Shown here: piece by piece, positions 26,272 to 34,903 of the stretch | How positions within the stretch are numbered: the first letter of the stretch is position 1 | Layout: each line of letters starts with the position of its first letter | Origin: Mycolicibacter sinensis | GTDB taxonomy: Bacteria > Actinomycetota > Actinomycetes > Mycobacteriales > Mycobacteriaceae | Length of the DNA: 52,539 nt | NCBI RefSeq assembly: GCF_001667945.1 | Contig: NZ_LZJK01000022.1 | Location: forward strand, 1 to 52,539 | Direction: 5' to 3' | Translations under genes and position numbers: made by a program | The notes under the pieces: generated by a model | Database searches by the model: none | What the model was told of the DNA's origin: nothing | What the model saw: the letters and a program-made list of their open reading frames with translations, nothing else

Positions 26272-27249
26272 TCAGTAGGCCCCGGAGGTCTCGAAGATCT
26301 TGCGCGGGTTGTCCACCAGCATGGTGCGCAGCTGGTCGTCGGTGACGCCGCGCTGCCGCAGCGCCGGAATCACGTCATTGTGGATGTGCAGGTAATGCCA
26401 GTTGGGGGCGGCCACCGAGCTCAGTTCACCGGGCAGCGCGTCGAAATAGCAGTTGGCGTCGTGGGAGAGCACCATCTTGTCGGCGTGGCCGCGCTCGCAC
26501 AGCTGCGCCACCGTGTTGACCCGGTCCTCGAACGGCAGGATTAGGTCGATGCCGAATCGGTCCATGCCCAGATACGAGCCGGCCGCGATCAGTTCTTCCA
26601 GGTAGCCCAGGTCGGTGCTGTCCCCGGAGTGCCCGATGACTACGCGGGACAGGTCGACGCCCTCTTCTTCGAAGATGCGTTGCTGTTCCAGGCCGCGCCG
26701 CAGCCCGGCGTGGGTGTGGGTGGAGATCGGTACGCCGGTACGCCGGTGGGCCTGGGCGACCGCGCGCAGCACCCGCTCGACACCGGGGGTGACGCCGGGT
26801 TCGTCGGTGGCGCACTTGAGGATCGCCGCCTTGACCCCGGTGTCGGCGATGCCGGACTCGATGTCGCGGACGAACATGTCGGCCATGATCTCCGGGCCGT
26901 CCAGCATGGTGCCGGGCCCCCGGTAGTGGAAGAAGAACGGCACGTCGTTGTAGGTGTAGACGCCGGTGGCCACCACGATGTTCAGGTCGGTGCCCGCGGC
27001 GACCCGAGCGATGCGCGGAATGTAGCGGCCCAGCCCGATCACCGTCAGGTCGACAATGGTGTCGACTCCGGCGGCCTTCAACTCGTTGAGCCGGGCGATC
27101 GCGTCGGCCACCCGGGCGTCCTCGTCGCCCCAGGCGTCCGGATAGTTCTGCGCGATCTCGGTGGTCATGATGAACACGTGTTCGTGCATCAGGGTGACGC
27201 CGAGGTCGGCGGTGTCGATCGGTCCGCGAACGGTGTGACATTGCGACAT
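26272..27249 (-). CDS. php: Phosphotriesterase-family metal-dependent hydrolase (Php)
   Basis: 325 residues from ATG 27249, an amidohydrolase with a TIM-barrel fold and two metals. Ligands visible: His22 and His24 (LMHEHV), Lys145 for carboxylation (AAILKCATDEPG), His178 (ISTHTHAG), His207 (VIGHSGD) and Asp264 (LSHDANC). Relatives in M. tuberculosis (Rv0230c) and Sulfolobus are mainly lactonases with weak phosphotriesterase activity. The natural substrate here may therefore be a lactone. The TetR stop lies 6 bases beyond its 3' end (convergent). All metal ligands are intact. Confidence 0.92.
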   Translation of the reverse strand: MSQCHTVRGPIDTADLGVTLMHEHVFIMTTEIAQNYPDAWGDEDARVADAIARLNELKAAGVDTIVDLTVIGLGRYIPRIARVAAGTDLNIVVATGVYTYNDVPFFFHYRGPGTMLDGPEIMADMFVRDIESGIADTGVKAAILKCATDEPGVTPGVERVLRAVAQAHRRTGVPISTHTHAGLRRGLEQQRIFEEEGVDLSRVVIGHSGDSTDLGYLEELIAAGSYLGMDRFGIDLILPFEDRVNTVAQLCERGHADKMVLSHDANCYFDALPGELSSVAAPNWHYLHIHNDVIPALRQRGVTDDQLRTMLVDNPRKIFETSGAY

Positions 27250-27268
27250 GGGGTGATCGTAGGGACGT

Positions 27269-27727
27269 CTAGCCGTCGTGTACGAGATTGTCGCGGATCT
27301 GTGCGTAGGCGTGGGCGAACAGTTCCACCTCACGCGGGCTGAGCAGATCGAAGAGGTTGGCGCGCACCGCGTTCACGTGCCCGGGCGCCGCCTCGCGCAG
27401 CTTCGCCATGCCCGCCTCGGTGAGCTCGGCGTACTGCCCGCGTTTGTCCTCCTCGCATTTGACCTGGTGGACCCAGCCGGCGTCGGTCAGCCGTTTGACC
27501 GCTCGGGTGACCCCGCTGCGGGTCGTAACAGTGATGTCGGCCAGCTCGTTCATCCGCATCCGGTGCTGCGGGGCCTCGGACAACAGTGCCAGGATCTCGA
27601 AGTCGGGCAGGTTGAGCCGCGCGTCGGTGGCCAGTTGCCGGTCCAGGGCACGTAGCAGCAGTCGGGTGCTGTCGAGGTACCCGCGCCACATCCGATGTTC
27701 CTCCGGGCTGAGCCACTGCGTGTCCAT
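27269..27727 (-). CDS. MarR-family transcriptional regulator
   Basis: 152 residues from ATG 27727 (GTG 27736 is also open). The winged helix-turn-helix is visible: MRMNELADITVTTRSGVTRA, VKRLTDAGWV, and the wing KCEEDKRGQYAELTEAG. It is divergent from the luciferase-like/FMN reductase cluster and is followed 19 bases later by php in the same direction. A perfect 12-base palindrome near the start of the divergent operon (27787-27798) is the best operator candidate. MarR proteins often sense phenolic or oxidising compounds, which suits the redox cluster. Confidence 0.88.
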   Translation of the reverse strand: MDTQWLSPEEHRMWRGYLDSTRLLLRALDRQLATDARLNLPDFEILALLSEAPQHRMRMNELADITVTTRSGVTRAVKRLTDAGWVHQVKCEEDKRGQYAELTEAGMAKLREAAPGHVNAVRANLFDLLSPREVELFAHAYAQIRDNLVHDG

Positions 27728-27786
27728 GCCCACCACAATAGTTGATTTTGGAACGAGTGTCCCGGCGGTAGCGGCCGGAATAATGG

Positions 27787-27820
27787 GAAACTAGTTTCGT
27801 TGTCAACTATCAGCTAGAGT
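27787..27820. promoter_or_regulatory. Promoter and candidate MarR operator of the flavin redox cluster
   Basis: GAAACTAGTTTC (27787-27798) is a perfect palindrome. Its right half overlaps a possible -35 element, 17 bases before TAGAGT at 27815-27820, a likely -10 box. A second symmetric element, GTTGTCAAC, lies at 27799-27807. ATAGTTGA (27738-27745) near the MarR start is an inverted copy of TCAACTAT (27803-27810). Confidence 0.5.
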
Positions 27821-27842
27821 AGCCAACATGAGGAGGGCAGGC

Positions 27843-28955
27843 GTGTCGAGCACTGGTATGCAGTTCGGCATCTTCACCGTCGGCGATGTCACCGCCGACC
27901 CCACCACGGGCCGCAAGCCGACCGAAGCCGAGCGGATCAAAGCGACCGTGGCGATCGCCAAGAAGGCCGAGGAGGTGGGCCTGGACGTCTTCGCCACCGG
28001 CGAGCATCACAACCCGCCGTTCGTGCCCTCGTCGCCGACCACCCTGCTGGGTTACATCGCGGCCCAGACCGAACGGATCCAGCTGACCACCGCCACCACG
28101 TTGATCACCACCAACGACCCGGTGAAGCTGGCCGAGGACTACAGCGTGCTGCAACACCTCGCCGACGGCCGGGTCGATCTGATGCTGGGGCGCGGCAACA
28201 CCGGCCCGGTGTACCCGTGGTTCGGCAAGGACATCCGGGCGGCCCTGCCGCTGACGGTGGAGAACTATCAGCTGTTGCGCCGGCTGTGGCGCGAGGACGT
28301 CGTCGACTGGGACGGGGAGTACCGAACTCCGTTGCACGGGTTCACGCTGGCGCCGCGCCCGCTGGACGGGGTTCCCCCGTTTGTCTGGCACGGTTCCATC
28401 CGCAGTCCGGAAATCGCCGAACTGGCCGCGCATTACGGCGATGGCTTCTTCGCGAACCACATCTTCTGGCCGCCGTCACACACCAAGCGGATGGTGCAGC
28501 TCTATCGTCAGCGCTTCGAGCACTACGGCCACGGCGGCGCCGACCAGGCGATCGTGGGGCTGGGCGGGCAGGTGTTCATGCGGGCCAACAGTCAGGACGC
28601 GGTGAACGAGTTCCGGCCCCACTTCGACAACGCCCCGGTCTATGGGCACGGCCCGAGCCTGGAGGAGTTCAGCGCCCAGACCCCGCTGACGGTCGGCTCA
28701 CCACAACAGGTGATCGACAAGACCCTGGGCTTCCGGGACTACGTCGGTGACTACCAGCGCCAACTGTTCTTGATAGACCATGCGGGCCTGCCGCTGAAGA
28801 CGGTGCTGGAACAGCTCGATCTGCTGGGTGAGCACGTTATCCCGGTGTTGCGCAAGGAATTCGCGATCGGCCGGCCGGCGCACGTTCCCGACGCGCCGAC
28901 GCACCGGTCGCTGGTTGCGGCCGCGCGTCGGCCCGAGATCCGGGAGGCGTCTTGA
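27843..28955 (+). CDS. Luciferase-like FMN-dependent monooxygenase (CE1758 family)
   Basis: About 370 residues from GTG 27843, chosen for AGGAGGG five bases upstream. The bacterial luciferase TIM-barrel is clear: MQFGIFTVGDV, GLDVFATGEHHNPPFVPSSP, LAEDYSVLQHLADGRVDLML and GRGNTGP. This class uses reduced FMN and O2 and needs a partner reductase; the next gene encodes one, overlapping by four bases (TTGA). The pair fits the actinobacterial CE1758/CE1759 duo. Substrate unknown. The C-terminal 50 residues are specific to this subfamily. Confidence 0.9.
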   Translation: MSSTGMQFGIFTVGDVTADPTTGRKPTEAERIKATVAIAKKAEEVGLDVFATGEHHNPPFVPSSPTTLLGYIAAQTERIQLTTATTLITTNDPVKLAEDYSVLQHLADGRVDLMLGRGNTGPVYPWFGKDIRAALPLTVENYQLLRRLWREDVVDWDGEYRTPLHGFTLAPRPLDGVPPFVWHGSIRSPEIAELAAHYGDGFFANHIFWPPSHTKRMVQLYRQRFEHYGHGGADQAIVGLGGQVFMRANSQDAVNEFRPHFDNAPVYGHGPSLEEFSAQTPLTVGSPQQVIDKTLGFRDYVGDYQRQLFLIDHAGLPLKTVLEQLDLLGEHVIPVLRKEFAIGRPAHVPDAPTHRSLVAAARRPEIREAS

Positions 28956-29539
28956 AACTGGTGGTGATCAGCGGTGGGCTGGGTGAGCCGTCGTCCACCC
29001 GGCTGCTGGCCGAGCGGCTAGGCGAGGCGGTGCGCGCCAAGCTCGGCCATGGCGACATCGACATCATCGAGCTGCGTCACCTGGCTCGGGCGATCACCGA
29101 TGCCATGCTGACCGGGTTCGCCGCGCCGGAACTGGAGCAGGTGTTTGAGACGGTCGCCGGCTGCGACGGGCTGATCGCGGTGACGCCGACGTTCAACGCG
29201 ACCTTCAGCGGACTGTTCAAGTCGTTCTTCGACGTACTTCCGGAGCAGACCCTGAACGGCACGCCGGTGCTCATCGCAGCGACCGGCGGAACCGAGCGGC
29301 ACTCCCTGGTGCTCGATCACGCCCTGCGGCCGATGTTCAGCTATCTGCACGCTTTGGTGTCACCCACCGGGGTCTACGCCGCCACATCGGACTTTGGTGC
29401 GCGTGGGCTGGACGAGCGGATCGCCCAGGGGGCCAACGATTTCGCGCGAATTGTACAAATGTGCGCGCCCGGCCGCGGCGAAGCGGTCAGCGCCGAACTC
29501 GATGAGATGCACCGCCTGCTTGCAGGCGCCCAACAGTAA
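28952..29539 (+). CDS. LLM-partnered NAD(P)H:FMN reductase (CE1759 family)
   Basis: 195 residues from TTG 28952, which overlaps the TGA of the luciferase-like gene; GGGAGG is five bases upstream. The flavodoxin-like fold shows the FMN phosphate loop ISGGLGEPSSTRLLAE and TPTFNATFSGLFKSFFD, typical of NADPH-dependent FMN reductases. Its job is most likely to supply FMNH2 to the monooxygenase encoded just before. Translational coupling supports a fixed ratio of the two proteins. ATAGTTGA-type or other internal signals are not seen. Confidence 0.9.
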   Translation: MKLVVISGGLGEPSSTRLLAERLGEAVRAKLGHGDIDIIELRHLARAITDAMLTGFAAPELEQVFETVAGCDGLIAVTPTFNATFSGLFKSFFDVLPEQTLNGTPVLIAATGGTERHSLVLDHALRPMFSYLHALVSPTGVYAATSDFGARGLDERIAQGANDFARIVQMCAPGRGEAVSAELDEMHRLLAGAQQ

Positions 29540-29551
29540 GGAGCAGTGAAA

Positions 29552-30148
29552 ATGACGAAGTTGGCGGTTATCTACTACTCGGCCACCGGACACGGCACGG
29601 CGATGGCGCAGCGGGTGGCGAAGGCGGGTGAGGCGGCGGGCGCCGAGGTGCGGCTGCGGCACATCGAGGAGACACGGGACCCGGCCACCTTCGCGCACAA
29701 CCCCGCGTGGACGGCCAACTACGAGGCGACCAAGGACCAACCGGCCGCCACCGGCGACGACATCGTCTGGGCCGATGCGGTCATCTTCGGCTCGCCCACC
29801 CGGTTCGGTTCTCCGGCAGCCCAATTGCGGACGTTCCTCGACTCGCTGGGCGGGTTGTGGGCCCAGGGGGCGCTCGCCGACAAGGTCTACGCCGGCTTCA
29901 CCTCCAGCCAGACCGAGCACGGCGGGCAGGAGGCTACGCTGCTGAATCTCTATGTGTCCCTGATGCACTTCGGCGGGATTCTGGTGCCGCCGGGTTACAC
30001 CGACCCGGTCAAGTTCGCCGACGGCAACCCCTACGGGGTCGGGCACGTCACCGGCCCGGACAACCAGAACGAGCTGAACGACGCCACTCTCGCCGCGCTC
30101 GATCACCTGGCCACCCGGGTGGTGGGCGTCGCCGCCAAGCTGGGTTGA
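29552..30148 (+). CDS. WrbA-type NAD(P)H:quinone oxidoreductase
   Basis: 198 residues from ATG 29552, eight bases after AAGGAG; a GTG at 29546 would leave too little space. The FMN-binding loop is IYYSATGHGTAMAQRVA, with the WrbA blocks FGSPTRFGSPAAQLRTFLDS and FTSSQTEHGGQEATLL. WrbA enzymes reduce quinones by two electrons as tetramers, which avoids semiquinone radicals. It follows the FMN reductase by 12 bases, so it is part of the MarR-controlled unit. This makes the cluster look like a response to quinones or aromatic compounds. Confidence 0.92.
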   Translation: MTKLAVIYYSATGHGTAMAQRVAKAGEAAGAEVRLRHIEETRDPATFAHNPAWTANYEATKDQPAATGDDIVWADAVIFGSPTRFGSPAAQLRTFLDSLGGLWAQGALADKVYAGFTSSQTEHGGQEATLLNLYVSLMHFGGILVPPGYTDPVKFADGNPYGVGHVTGPDNQNELNDATLAALDHLATRVVGVAAKLG

Positions 30149-30218
30149 CCAGCGGCTCGCGATTGACCCAACTCCTCCTCGGGTAGACCACGGCCACCTA
30201 CGAGATGGAGATTCGCCA

Positions 30219-30668
30219 ATGAAGATCTTGATGCGGCTGCGTCACCTTCCGGTGCGGCTGGCCACCGGGGCGTTCATTCTGGACGCCGGAATCAACCACA
30301 CCGAACCCGACGAACAGACGGCCCAACAGGTACACGGGATGGCATCCGGTACCTACCCGTTCCTCTCATCGTTCGACCCGATGGCCTTCACCCGGTTGCT
30401 CGGCTACGCGGAGGCGGCGTTGGGCGCGGCACTGCTCATCCCGGTGGTGCCGTCGATGCTTGCCGGGGCAGGTTTGGTGGGGTTCTCCGGTGGCCTGCTG
30501 GGGATGTACCTGCGGACCCCGGGGCTGCGGCGCAGGCAGAGCCTGCGTCCGACACCGGACGGCATCCCGCTGGCCAAGGACTCCTGGATGCTGGCCATCG
30601 GCGCCGGGCTGATCCTCGACGAACTGCTGTCACGCACACGCAGACCGGCCGCCGTCGCCCCCTTGTGA
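30219..30668 (+). CDS. Small membrane protein, DoxX-like
   Basis: 149 residues from ATG 30219 with GGAGATTC upstream. About four hydrophobic segments: VRLATGAFILDAGINH, LLGYAEAALGAALLIPVVP, MLAGAGLVGFSGGLLGMYL and SWMLAIGAGLILDELLS. The arrangement of a first helix with a following loop and a central helical pair resembles DoxX/DoxD-like proteins. It lies 70 bases after WrbA and may be the last gene of the redox unit, but the gap could hold its own promoter. Function unknown. Confidence 0.7.
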   Translation: MKILMRLRHLPVRLATGAFILDAGINHTEPDEQTAQQVHGMASGTYPFLSSFDPMAFTRLLGYAEAALGAALLIPVVPSMLAGAGLVGFSGGLLGMYLRTPGLRRRQSLRPTPDGIPLAKDSWMLAIGAGLILDELLSRTRRPAAVAPL

Positions 30669-30675
30669 CGTGATG

Positions 30676-30716
30676 CACCTCACACTAGGATGACCAGTGG
30701 TCATTCCAGTGAGGTG
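30676..30716. promoter_or_regulatory. Nested palindromes: candidate TetR operator and promoter of tetR-R2lox
   Basis: An inner inverted repeat, ATGACC (30690-30695) and GGTCAT (30699-30704), is nested in an outer one, CACCTCAC (30676-30683) and GTGAGGTG (30709-30716). Their centres differ by one base. TAGGAT (30686-30691) could be a -10 box, placing transcription start within the operator, just before ATG 30722. Strong symmetry suggests autoregulation by the TetR that follows. Confidence 0.65.
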
Positions 30717-30721
30717 GTCCG

Positions 30722-31405
30722 ATGCCGACGGTGACGTGGGGACGGGTCGACCCGGTACGCCGGGCCGCCGTGCTGGAGGCCGCCGAAGCGGAGTTCAGCT
30801 CGCGCGGCTTCTCGCACGGCAGCCTCAACGTCATCGCCCGGCGTGCCAAGGTTGCCAAGGGCAGCCTGTTCCAGTACTTCGCCGATAAGGCCGACCTGTA
30901 CGCGTTCGTCGCCGACACCGCGGGTCAACGGGTGCGCTCCCACATGGAGCGAAAGATCGTCGAACTCGACTCCAGCAGGCCGTTTTTCGAATTCCTCACC
31001 GACATGCTCGACGTGTGGGTCGCCTACTTCGCCGATCACCCGCGGGAGCGGGCCCTGCACGCCGCCGCCAGCCTGGAAGTCGACACCGACGCCCGGATCA
31101 GTGTGCGTACGGTCATGCACCGGCACTACCTGGAGGTGCTACGCCCCCTGGTACGTGAGGCACGCGACCGCGGCGATCTACGCGCCGACGCCGATACCGA
31201 GGCGCTGCTGTCGCTGCTGCTGCTGATCTTCCCGCATCTGGCGCTGGCCCCCTACGTGCGGGGAATCGACCCCATCCTCGGACTCGACGAGCCCACCCCG
31301 GAACAACCGGCCCTGGCGGTACGCCGGCTGGTCGCCGTGCTGGCCGCGGCATTCGGCGGCGAGACAACTCGCCCTCGGCACCCATCGGAGGAGGCAGTTC
31401 CATGA
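30722..31405 (+). CDS. TetR-family regulator upstream of R2lox (Rv0232-like)
   Basis: 227 residues from ATG 30722. The helix-turn-helix reads [20 protein letters not shown] then [20 protein letters not shown]. The ligand domain extends through [20 protein letters not shown]. Its TGA overlaps the start of the R2lox gene (ATGA), so both are made from one message. It probably senses the substrate or product of R2lox and represses the operon through the nested palindromes directly upstream. Order matches Rv0232-Rv0233; the fadE4 gene (Rv0231) expected before it is missing. Confidence 0.9.
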   Translation: MPTVTWGRVDPVRRAAVLEAAEAEFSSRGFSHGSLNVIARRAKVAKGSLFQYFADKADLYAFVADTAGQRVRSHMERKIVELDSSRPFFEFLTDMLDVWVAYFADHPRERALHAAASLEVDTDARISVRTVMHRHYLEVLRPLVREARDRGDLRADADTEALLSLLLLIFPHLALAPYVRGIDPILGLDEPTPEQPALAVRRLVAVLAAAFGGETTRPRHPSEEAVP

Positions 31406-32346
31406 CCCGTACCCATTTCGACTCCCTGGCTGCGGGCGGACTGAATTGGGATAGTCTGCCGCTCAAGCTCTTTGCCGGTGGCAACGCGAAATTCTGGAAC
31501 CCCGCCGACATCGACTTCTCCCGTGACCGCCAGGACTGGGAATCGCTGACCGACCGGGAACGCGATTACGCCGTCCGGCTGTGCGCGCAGTTCATCGCCG
31601 GTGAGGAGTCGGTGACCCAGGACATCCAGCCGTTCATGGCGGCGATGCGCGCCGAGGGCCGCCTCGGCGACGAGATGTATCTGACCCAGTTCGCCTTCGA
31701 GGAGGCCAAGCACACCCAGGTGTTCCGGATGTGGCTCGACGCGGTCGGGATCACCGAGCAGCTCGACAGTTACCTGGAACCGCTGCCGACCTATCGGCGG
31801 ATCTTCAACGAAGAGCTGCCGGAATCGCTCGCCGCGTTGTCGAGTGATCCGTCACCGGCGGCGCAGGTGCGCGCGTCGGTGACCTACAACCACTTCGTCG
31901 AGGGCACGCTGGCGCTGACCGGCTACTATGCCTGGCACAAGATCTGCGTGCAGCACGGCATCCTTCCGGGCATGCAGGCGCTGGTCGGGCACATCGCCGA
32001 CGACGAGCGACGCCACATGGCTTGGGGCACCTTCACCTGCCGGCGCCACGTCGCCGCCGACGACGCGAACTGGACGGTGTTCGAAGCCCGCATGAACGAG
32101 CTCATGCCGCTACTGGGCAGCTACACCGCCGAGGGAGACGCGATCTACGGTGGCGACACCCCATTCGGCCTGTCGCCCGACGTGGTGTTCAACTACGCCA
32201 TGGACAAGGGAATGCGCCGCTTCGGCACGATCAGCAGCGCCCGCGGCCGCCCTGTCGGCGAAATCGACCTGGACTACTCACCCGTGCAACTGGAAGACAC
32301 GTTCGCCGACGAGGACAGCAAGCTGCTGGCCGCCGCCTCCGCATGA
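31402..32346 (+). CDS. R2-like ligand-binding oxidase (R2lox), Mn/Fe
   Basis: 314 residues, the length of Rv0233. All metal ligands are present at the known numbering: Glu68, Glu101, His104, Glu167, Glu202 and His205. Val71 and Tyr162, which form the Tyr-Val ether cross-link in R2lox, are also present. It is therefore not a ribonucleotide reductase R2 subunit despite frequent annotation as NrdB. R2lox proteins carry a heterodinuclear Mn/Fe site and bind a long-chain fatty acid; their physiological reaction is unknown. Translation is coupled to the preceding TetR. Convergent with gabD1, 7 bases apart. Confidence 0.95.
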   Translation: MTRTHFDSLAAGGLNWDSLPLKLFAGGNAKFWNPADIDFSRDRQDWESLTDRERDYAVRLCAQFIAGEESVTQDIQPFMAAMRAEGRLGDEMYLTQFAFEEAKHTQVFRMWLDAVGITEQLDSYLEPLPTYRRIFNEELPESLAALSSDPSPAAQVRASVTYNHFVEGTLALTGYYAWHKICVQHGILPGMQALVGHIADDERRHMAWGTFTCRRHVAADDANWTVFEARMNELMPLLGSYTAEGDAIYGGDTPFGLSPDVVFNYAMDKGMRRFGTISSARGRPVGEIDLDYSPVQLEDTFADEDSKLLAAASA

Positions 32347-32353
32347 ACCGAGC

Positions 32354-33730
32354 TCAGGCCACCCACACCGTCTTGAGGTTGCAGAACTCGCGAATGCCGT
32401 GTCCGGACAGCTCCCGGCCATAGCCCGACCGTTTGATCCCGCCGAACGGCAACTCCGGGTAGGACACCGTCATCCCGTTGATGAAGACCTGGCCGGCCTC
32501 GATCTCGTCGGCGAATCGGCTGATCTCGGCTTCGTCGCGGGTCCAGGCGTTCGATCCCAGGCCGAACGTGGTCGCGTTGGCGATCTCGATCGCCTCATCG
32601 ATGTCTGCGGCGCGGTAGACCGACGCCACCGGGCCGAACACCTCCTCGGTGAACAGCGCCATGTCACGGGTGATGTCGGTGACCACGGTCGGCGGGTAGA
32701 ACCAGCCCGGGCGGTCGAGTCGCTTGCCGCCGCAGCGGATCACCGCGCCGGCCGCCGCTGCGGTGTCGACCTGCTGCTCGACCTCGTCGCGGCCCTGCTC
32801 GGTGGCCAGCGGCCCGACGTCGGTCTCCGGGTCGGTGGGATCGCCGACCCGCAGCGCCGCCATCTGATCGGTGAACTTGGCCACGAAATCGTCGTAGATG
32901 TCGGCGTGGACGATGAACCGCTTTGCCGCGATACATGATTGGCCATTGTTCTGTACCCGGGCCTTGACCGCGGTAGCCACGGCGGCCTCCAGGTCGGCGG
33001 AGGGCATCACGATGAACGGGTCGCTGCCGCCGAGTTCCAGCACGGTGTGTTTGACCTCGTCGCCGGCGATCGCCGCGACCGACCGCCCGGCCGGTTCGCT
33101 GCCGGTCAGGGTGGCCGCCGCCACCCGCGGGTCGCGCAGCACCCGCTCGACGGCGCCCGAGCCGATCAGCAGGGTCTGAAAGCAGCCGTCGGGGAAACCC
33201 GCGCGGGACAACAGGTCTGCCAGGTACAGCGCGGTCTGCGGCACATTGGAGGCGTGTTTGAGCAGGCCGACGTTGCCGGCCATCAGGGCCGGCGCAGCAA
33301 ACCGGACCGCTTGCCAGAGCGGGAAGTTCCACGGCATCACGGCCAGCACCACCCCGAGCGGCTGGTAACGCGCGAACGCCCTCGACGCGTTCACCGTCGA
33401 GGCCTCGGCAGGCTCGTCGGCCAGCAGCGCTTCGGCGTGGTCGGCGTAGAACCGGAAGCCCTTGACGCACTTGAGCGCTTCGGCCTTGGCCGAGGCCAGG
33501 GTCTTGCCCATCTCCAGCGTCATCATCGCGGCGACTTCGTCGGCTTCGGCCTCCAGCAGGTCCGCGGCCGCGTGCGTCCACCGGGCGCGCTGGGCGAAAT
33601 CGGTGCGACGGTAGTCGGTGAAGCGGGCTGCGGCGCGGGCGATCGCGGCGTCGATCTGCGCCTCGGTGGCTGCGGTGAACGTCTTGACGGTCTCCCCGGT
33701 CGCCGGGTTGGTGGTGGCAATTGCGGGCAC
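32354..33730 (-). CDS. gabD1: Succinate-semialdehyde dehydrogenase GabD1
   Basis: 458 residues from GTG 33730, preceded by GAAGGAG. An NADP-type aldehyde dehydrogenase converting succinate semialdehyde to succinate. The general base is Glu232 in LELGGSDPF, and the nucleophile is Cys266 in [21 protein letters not shown] and [11 protein letters not shown] are standard. In mycobacteria GabD1 takes part in the route from 2-oxoglutarate or GABA to succinate. Length and place agree with Rv0234c. It is the only gene of its strand before the next (divergent) membrane-protein gene. Confidence 0.93.
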   Translation of the reverse strand: MPAIATTNPATGETVKTFTAATEAQIDAAIARAAARFTDYRRTDFAQRARWTHAAADLLEAEADEVAAMMTLEMGKTLASAKAEALKCVKGFRFYADHAEALLADEPAEASTVNASRAFARYQPLGVVLAVMPWNFPLWQAVRFAAPALMAGNVGLLKHASNVPQTALYLADLLSRAGFPDGCFQTLLIGSGAVERVLRDPRVAAATLTGSEPAGRSVAAIAGDEVKHTVLELGGSDPFIVMPSADLEAAVATAVKARVQNNGQSCIAAKRFIVHADIYDDFVAKFTDQMAALRVGDPTDPETDVGPLATEQGRDEVEQQVDTAAAAGAVIRCGGKRLDRPGWFYPPTVVTDITRDMALFTEEVFGPVASVYRAADIDEAIEIANATTFGLGSNAWTRDEAEISRFADEIEAGQVFINGMTVSYPELPFGGIKRSGYGRELSGHGIREFCNLKTVWVA

Positions 33731-33840
33731 GGGGTCTCCTTCGGGCGCTGCGGTGTGGCGTGTGCAGGTCCAGCCTGCCACCATCGAACCGCGTAGGCTC
33801 GCGACGAGCCAGCCTCAGACATCGATACGGGAGTCAACGG

Positions 33841-34770
33841 ATGCGTTTCAACCCCCCGCCCAACTGGCCGCCCGCGCCGCCCGGCTGGGCGCCGGACGCC
33901 AACTGGGCGCCGGATCCGTCGTGGCCGCCCCCGCCTCCGGGTTGGCAGCTGTGGGTGGACGACTTCGGTCAGGGCGCGGCAACTCCGGTGCCCTACCCGC
34001 CCTACGGGGCGCCGTGGCCGATGCCGGTGCCCGAGCACAGGTCACGCAAGGTGCTGTGGCTTTCGCTAGCCGCGGCGGCGGTGGCGGTCGTGGTGATCGT
34101 CGGACTGGTGTTGAGCTTCGGTGGTCGCCTCACCGCCGAGGAGAAGCCCTCCCGCAAGCCCGACATCACCGAGTTGACCTCCGACATGCTGGTCGACCGG
34201 GCGTCCTTTCCGGACTCCACGGGCGGCAAGTGGATCAGCGGGGTCAACAGCGCCGGCGACACCCCTTCGGAGATGCCGAATCTGACCGTCGACCCGCCGG
34301 AATGCGCGGACTTCTACTCGAGCCCCAAGTCGGCCACCCAGACGGCGACGGCCACGTTGGCCAAGCTGCAACCCGGTGGACTGCACTCGATGAGGGTGCG
34401 CCTGGCTCTTACGCCGGACCACCCCAATCTCAAGGCGTTCCTGGACAAGTGCCAGTCGTTCAAGCAGACCTTCGAGGCCGGTGGGCGCAGCGTGACCACT
34501 GATATCCAGCTCAGCCCGCTGGACGCCGAAGGGGTGCCGCCCTGGGCGGTCGCGACGGTGATCACCAGTTCCAGCAAGGCCGCCATCCGGCTGCCGATCG
34601 CGATCACCGCTTCGACGATCTCCGGTTACTACCGTGGCGTGCTCGTCGTCGCCACCAGCAACGACATCGGGCTGCGAACCGAGACCGATGAGGCCGACGA
34701 GGCGGCGAACGCCGAGGCATTGGTGAAGCTGTTCAACACCCAGATCGAGAAGCTCGAAGCCGCACCCTGA
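33841..34770 (+). CDS. Pro/Trp-rich single-pass membrane protein with extracytoplasmic domain
   Basis: 309 residues from ATG 33841. Residues 1-65 are cytoplasmic and made of Pro-Trp repeats (NWPPAPPGW, NWAPDPSW, PPPPPGW). A single membrane helix follows at about 70-95 (VLWLSLAAAAVAVVVIVGLV). The rest is extracytoplasmic, with two Cys (PPECADFY and LDKCQSF) that could form a disulfide. It resembles mycobacterial sensor-like exported domains (PknH/DUF5642 type), but I cannot confirm this. It occupies the place of Rv0235c, a different membrane protein in H37Rv. It is convergent with aftD. Confidence 0.75.
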   Translation: MRFNPPPNWPPAPPGWAPDANWAPDPSWPPPPPGWQLWVDDFGQGAATPVPYPPYGAPWPMPVPEHRSRKVLWLSLAAAAVAVVVIVGLVLSFGGRLTAEEKPSRKPDITELTSDMLVDRASFPDSTGGKWISGVNSAGDTPSEMPNLTVDPPECADFYSSPKSATQTATATLAKLQPGGLHSMRVRLALTPDHPNLKAFLDKCQSFKQTFEAGGRSVTTDIQLSPLDAEGVPPWAVATVITSSSKAAIRLPIAITASTISGYYRGVLVVATSNDIGLRTETDEADEAANAEALVKLFNTQIEKLEAAP

Positions 34771-34791
34771 TCCCAGTTCCCATGGGCCCCA

Positions 34792-34903
34792 GTGGCCCGC
34801 TGCGCCCGGCTCCGCAGGCTCCGCCGCGCTTGCGACCACCGGGGTTAGTCGCGGTGGCCCGCTGCGCCCGGCTCCGCAGGCTCCGCCGCGCTTGCGACCA
34901 CCG
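34792..34903. repeat. Two copies of a 50-base direct repeat, 62-base period, at the aftD 3' end
   Basis: The 50 bases at 34792-34841 are repeated exactly at 34854-34903, with a 12-base spacer. The second copy encodes the last residues of AftD (VVASAAEPAEPGAAGH on the minus strand). The first copy lies just beyond the aftD stop codon (34845-34847), where the same residues could be read after the stop. The unit contains the shorter repeat GGCTCCGC-AG-GCTCCGCC. It resembles the short GC-rich repeats often seen at mycobacterial gene ends. Confidence 0.85.

Noticed and set aside
31402..32346. Ribonucleotide reductase R2 subunit (NrdB)
   Set aside because: Val71 and Tyr162 with the six ligands at R2lox numbering, and the TetR-linked context, identify R2lox. 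No NrdA-type large subunit is nearby.
34792..34903. Start of a CRISPR array
   Set aside because: Only two units, a 12-base spacer and overlap with coding sequence; no cas genes in the window.
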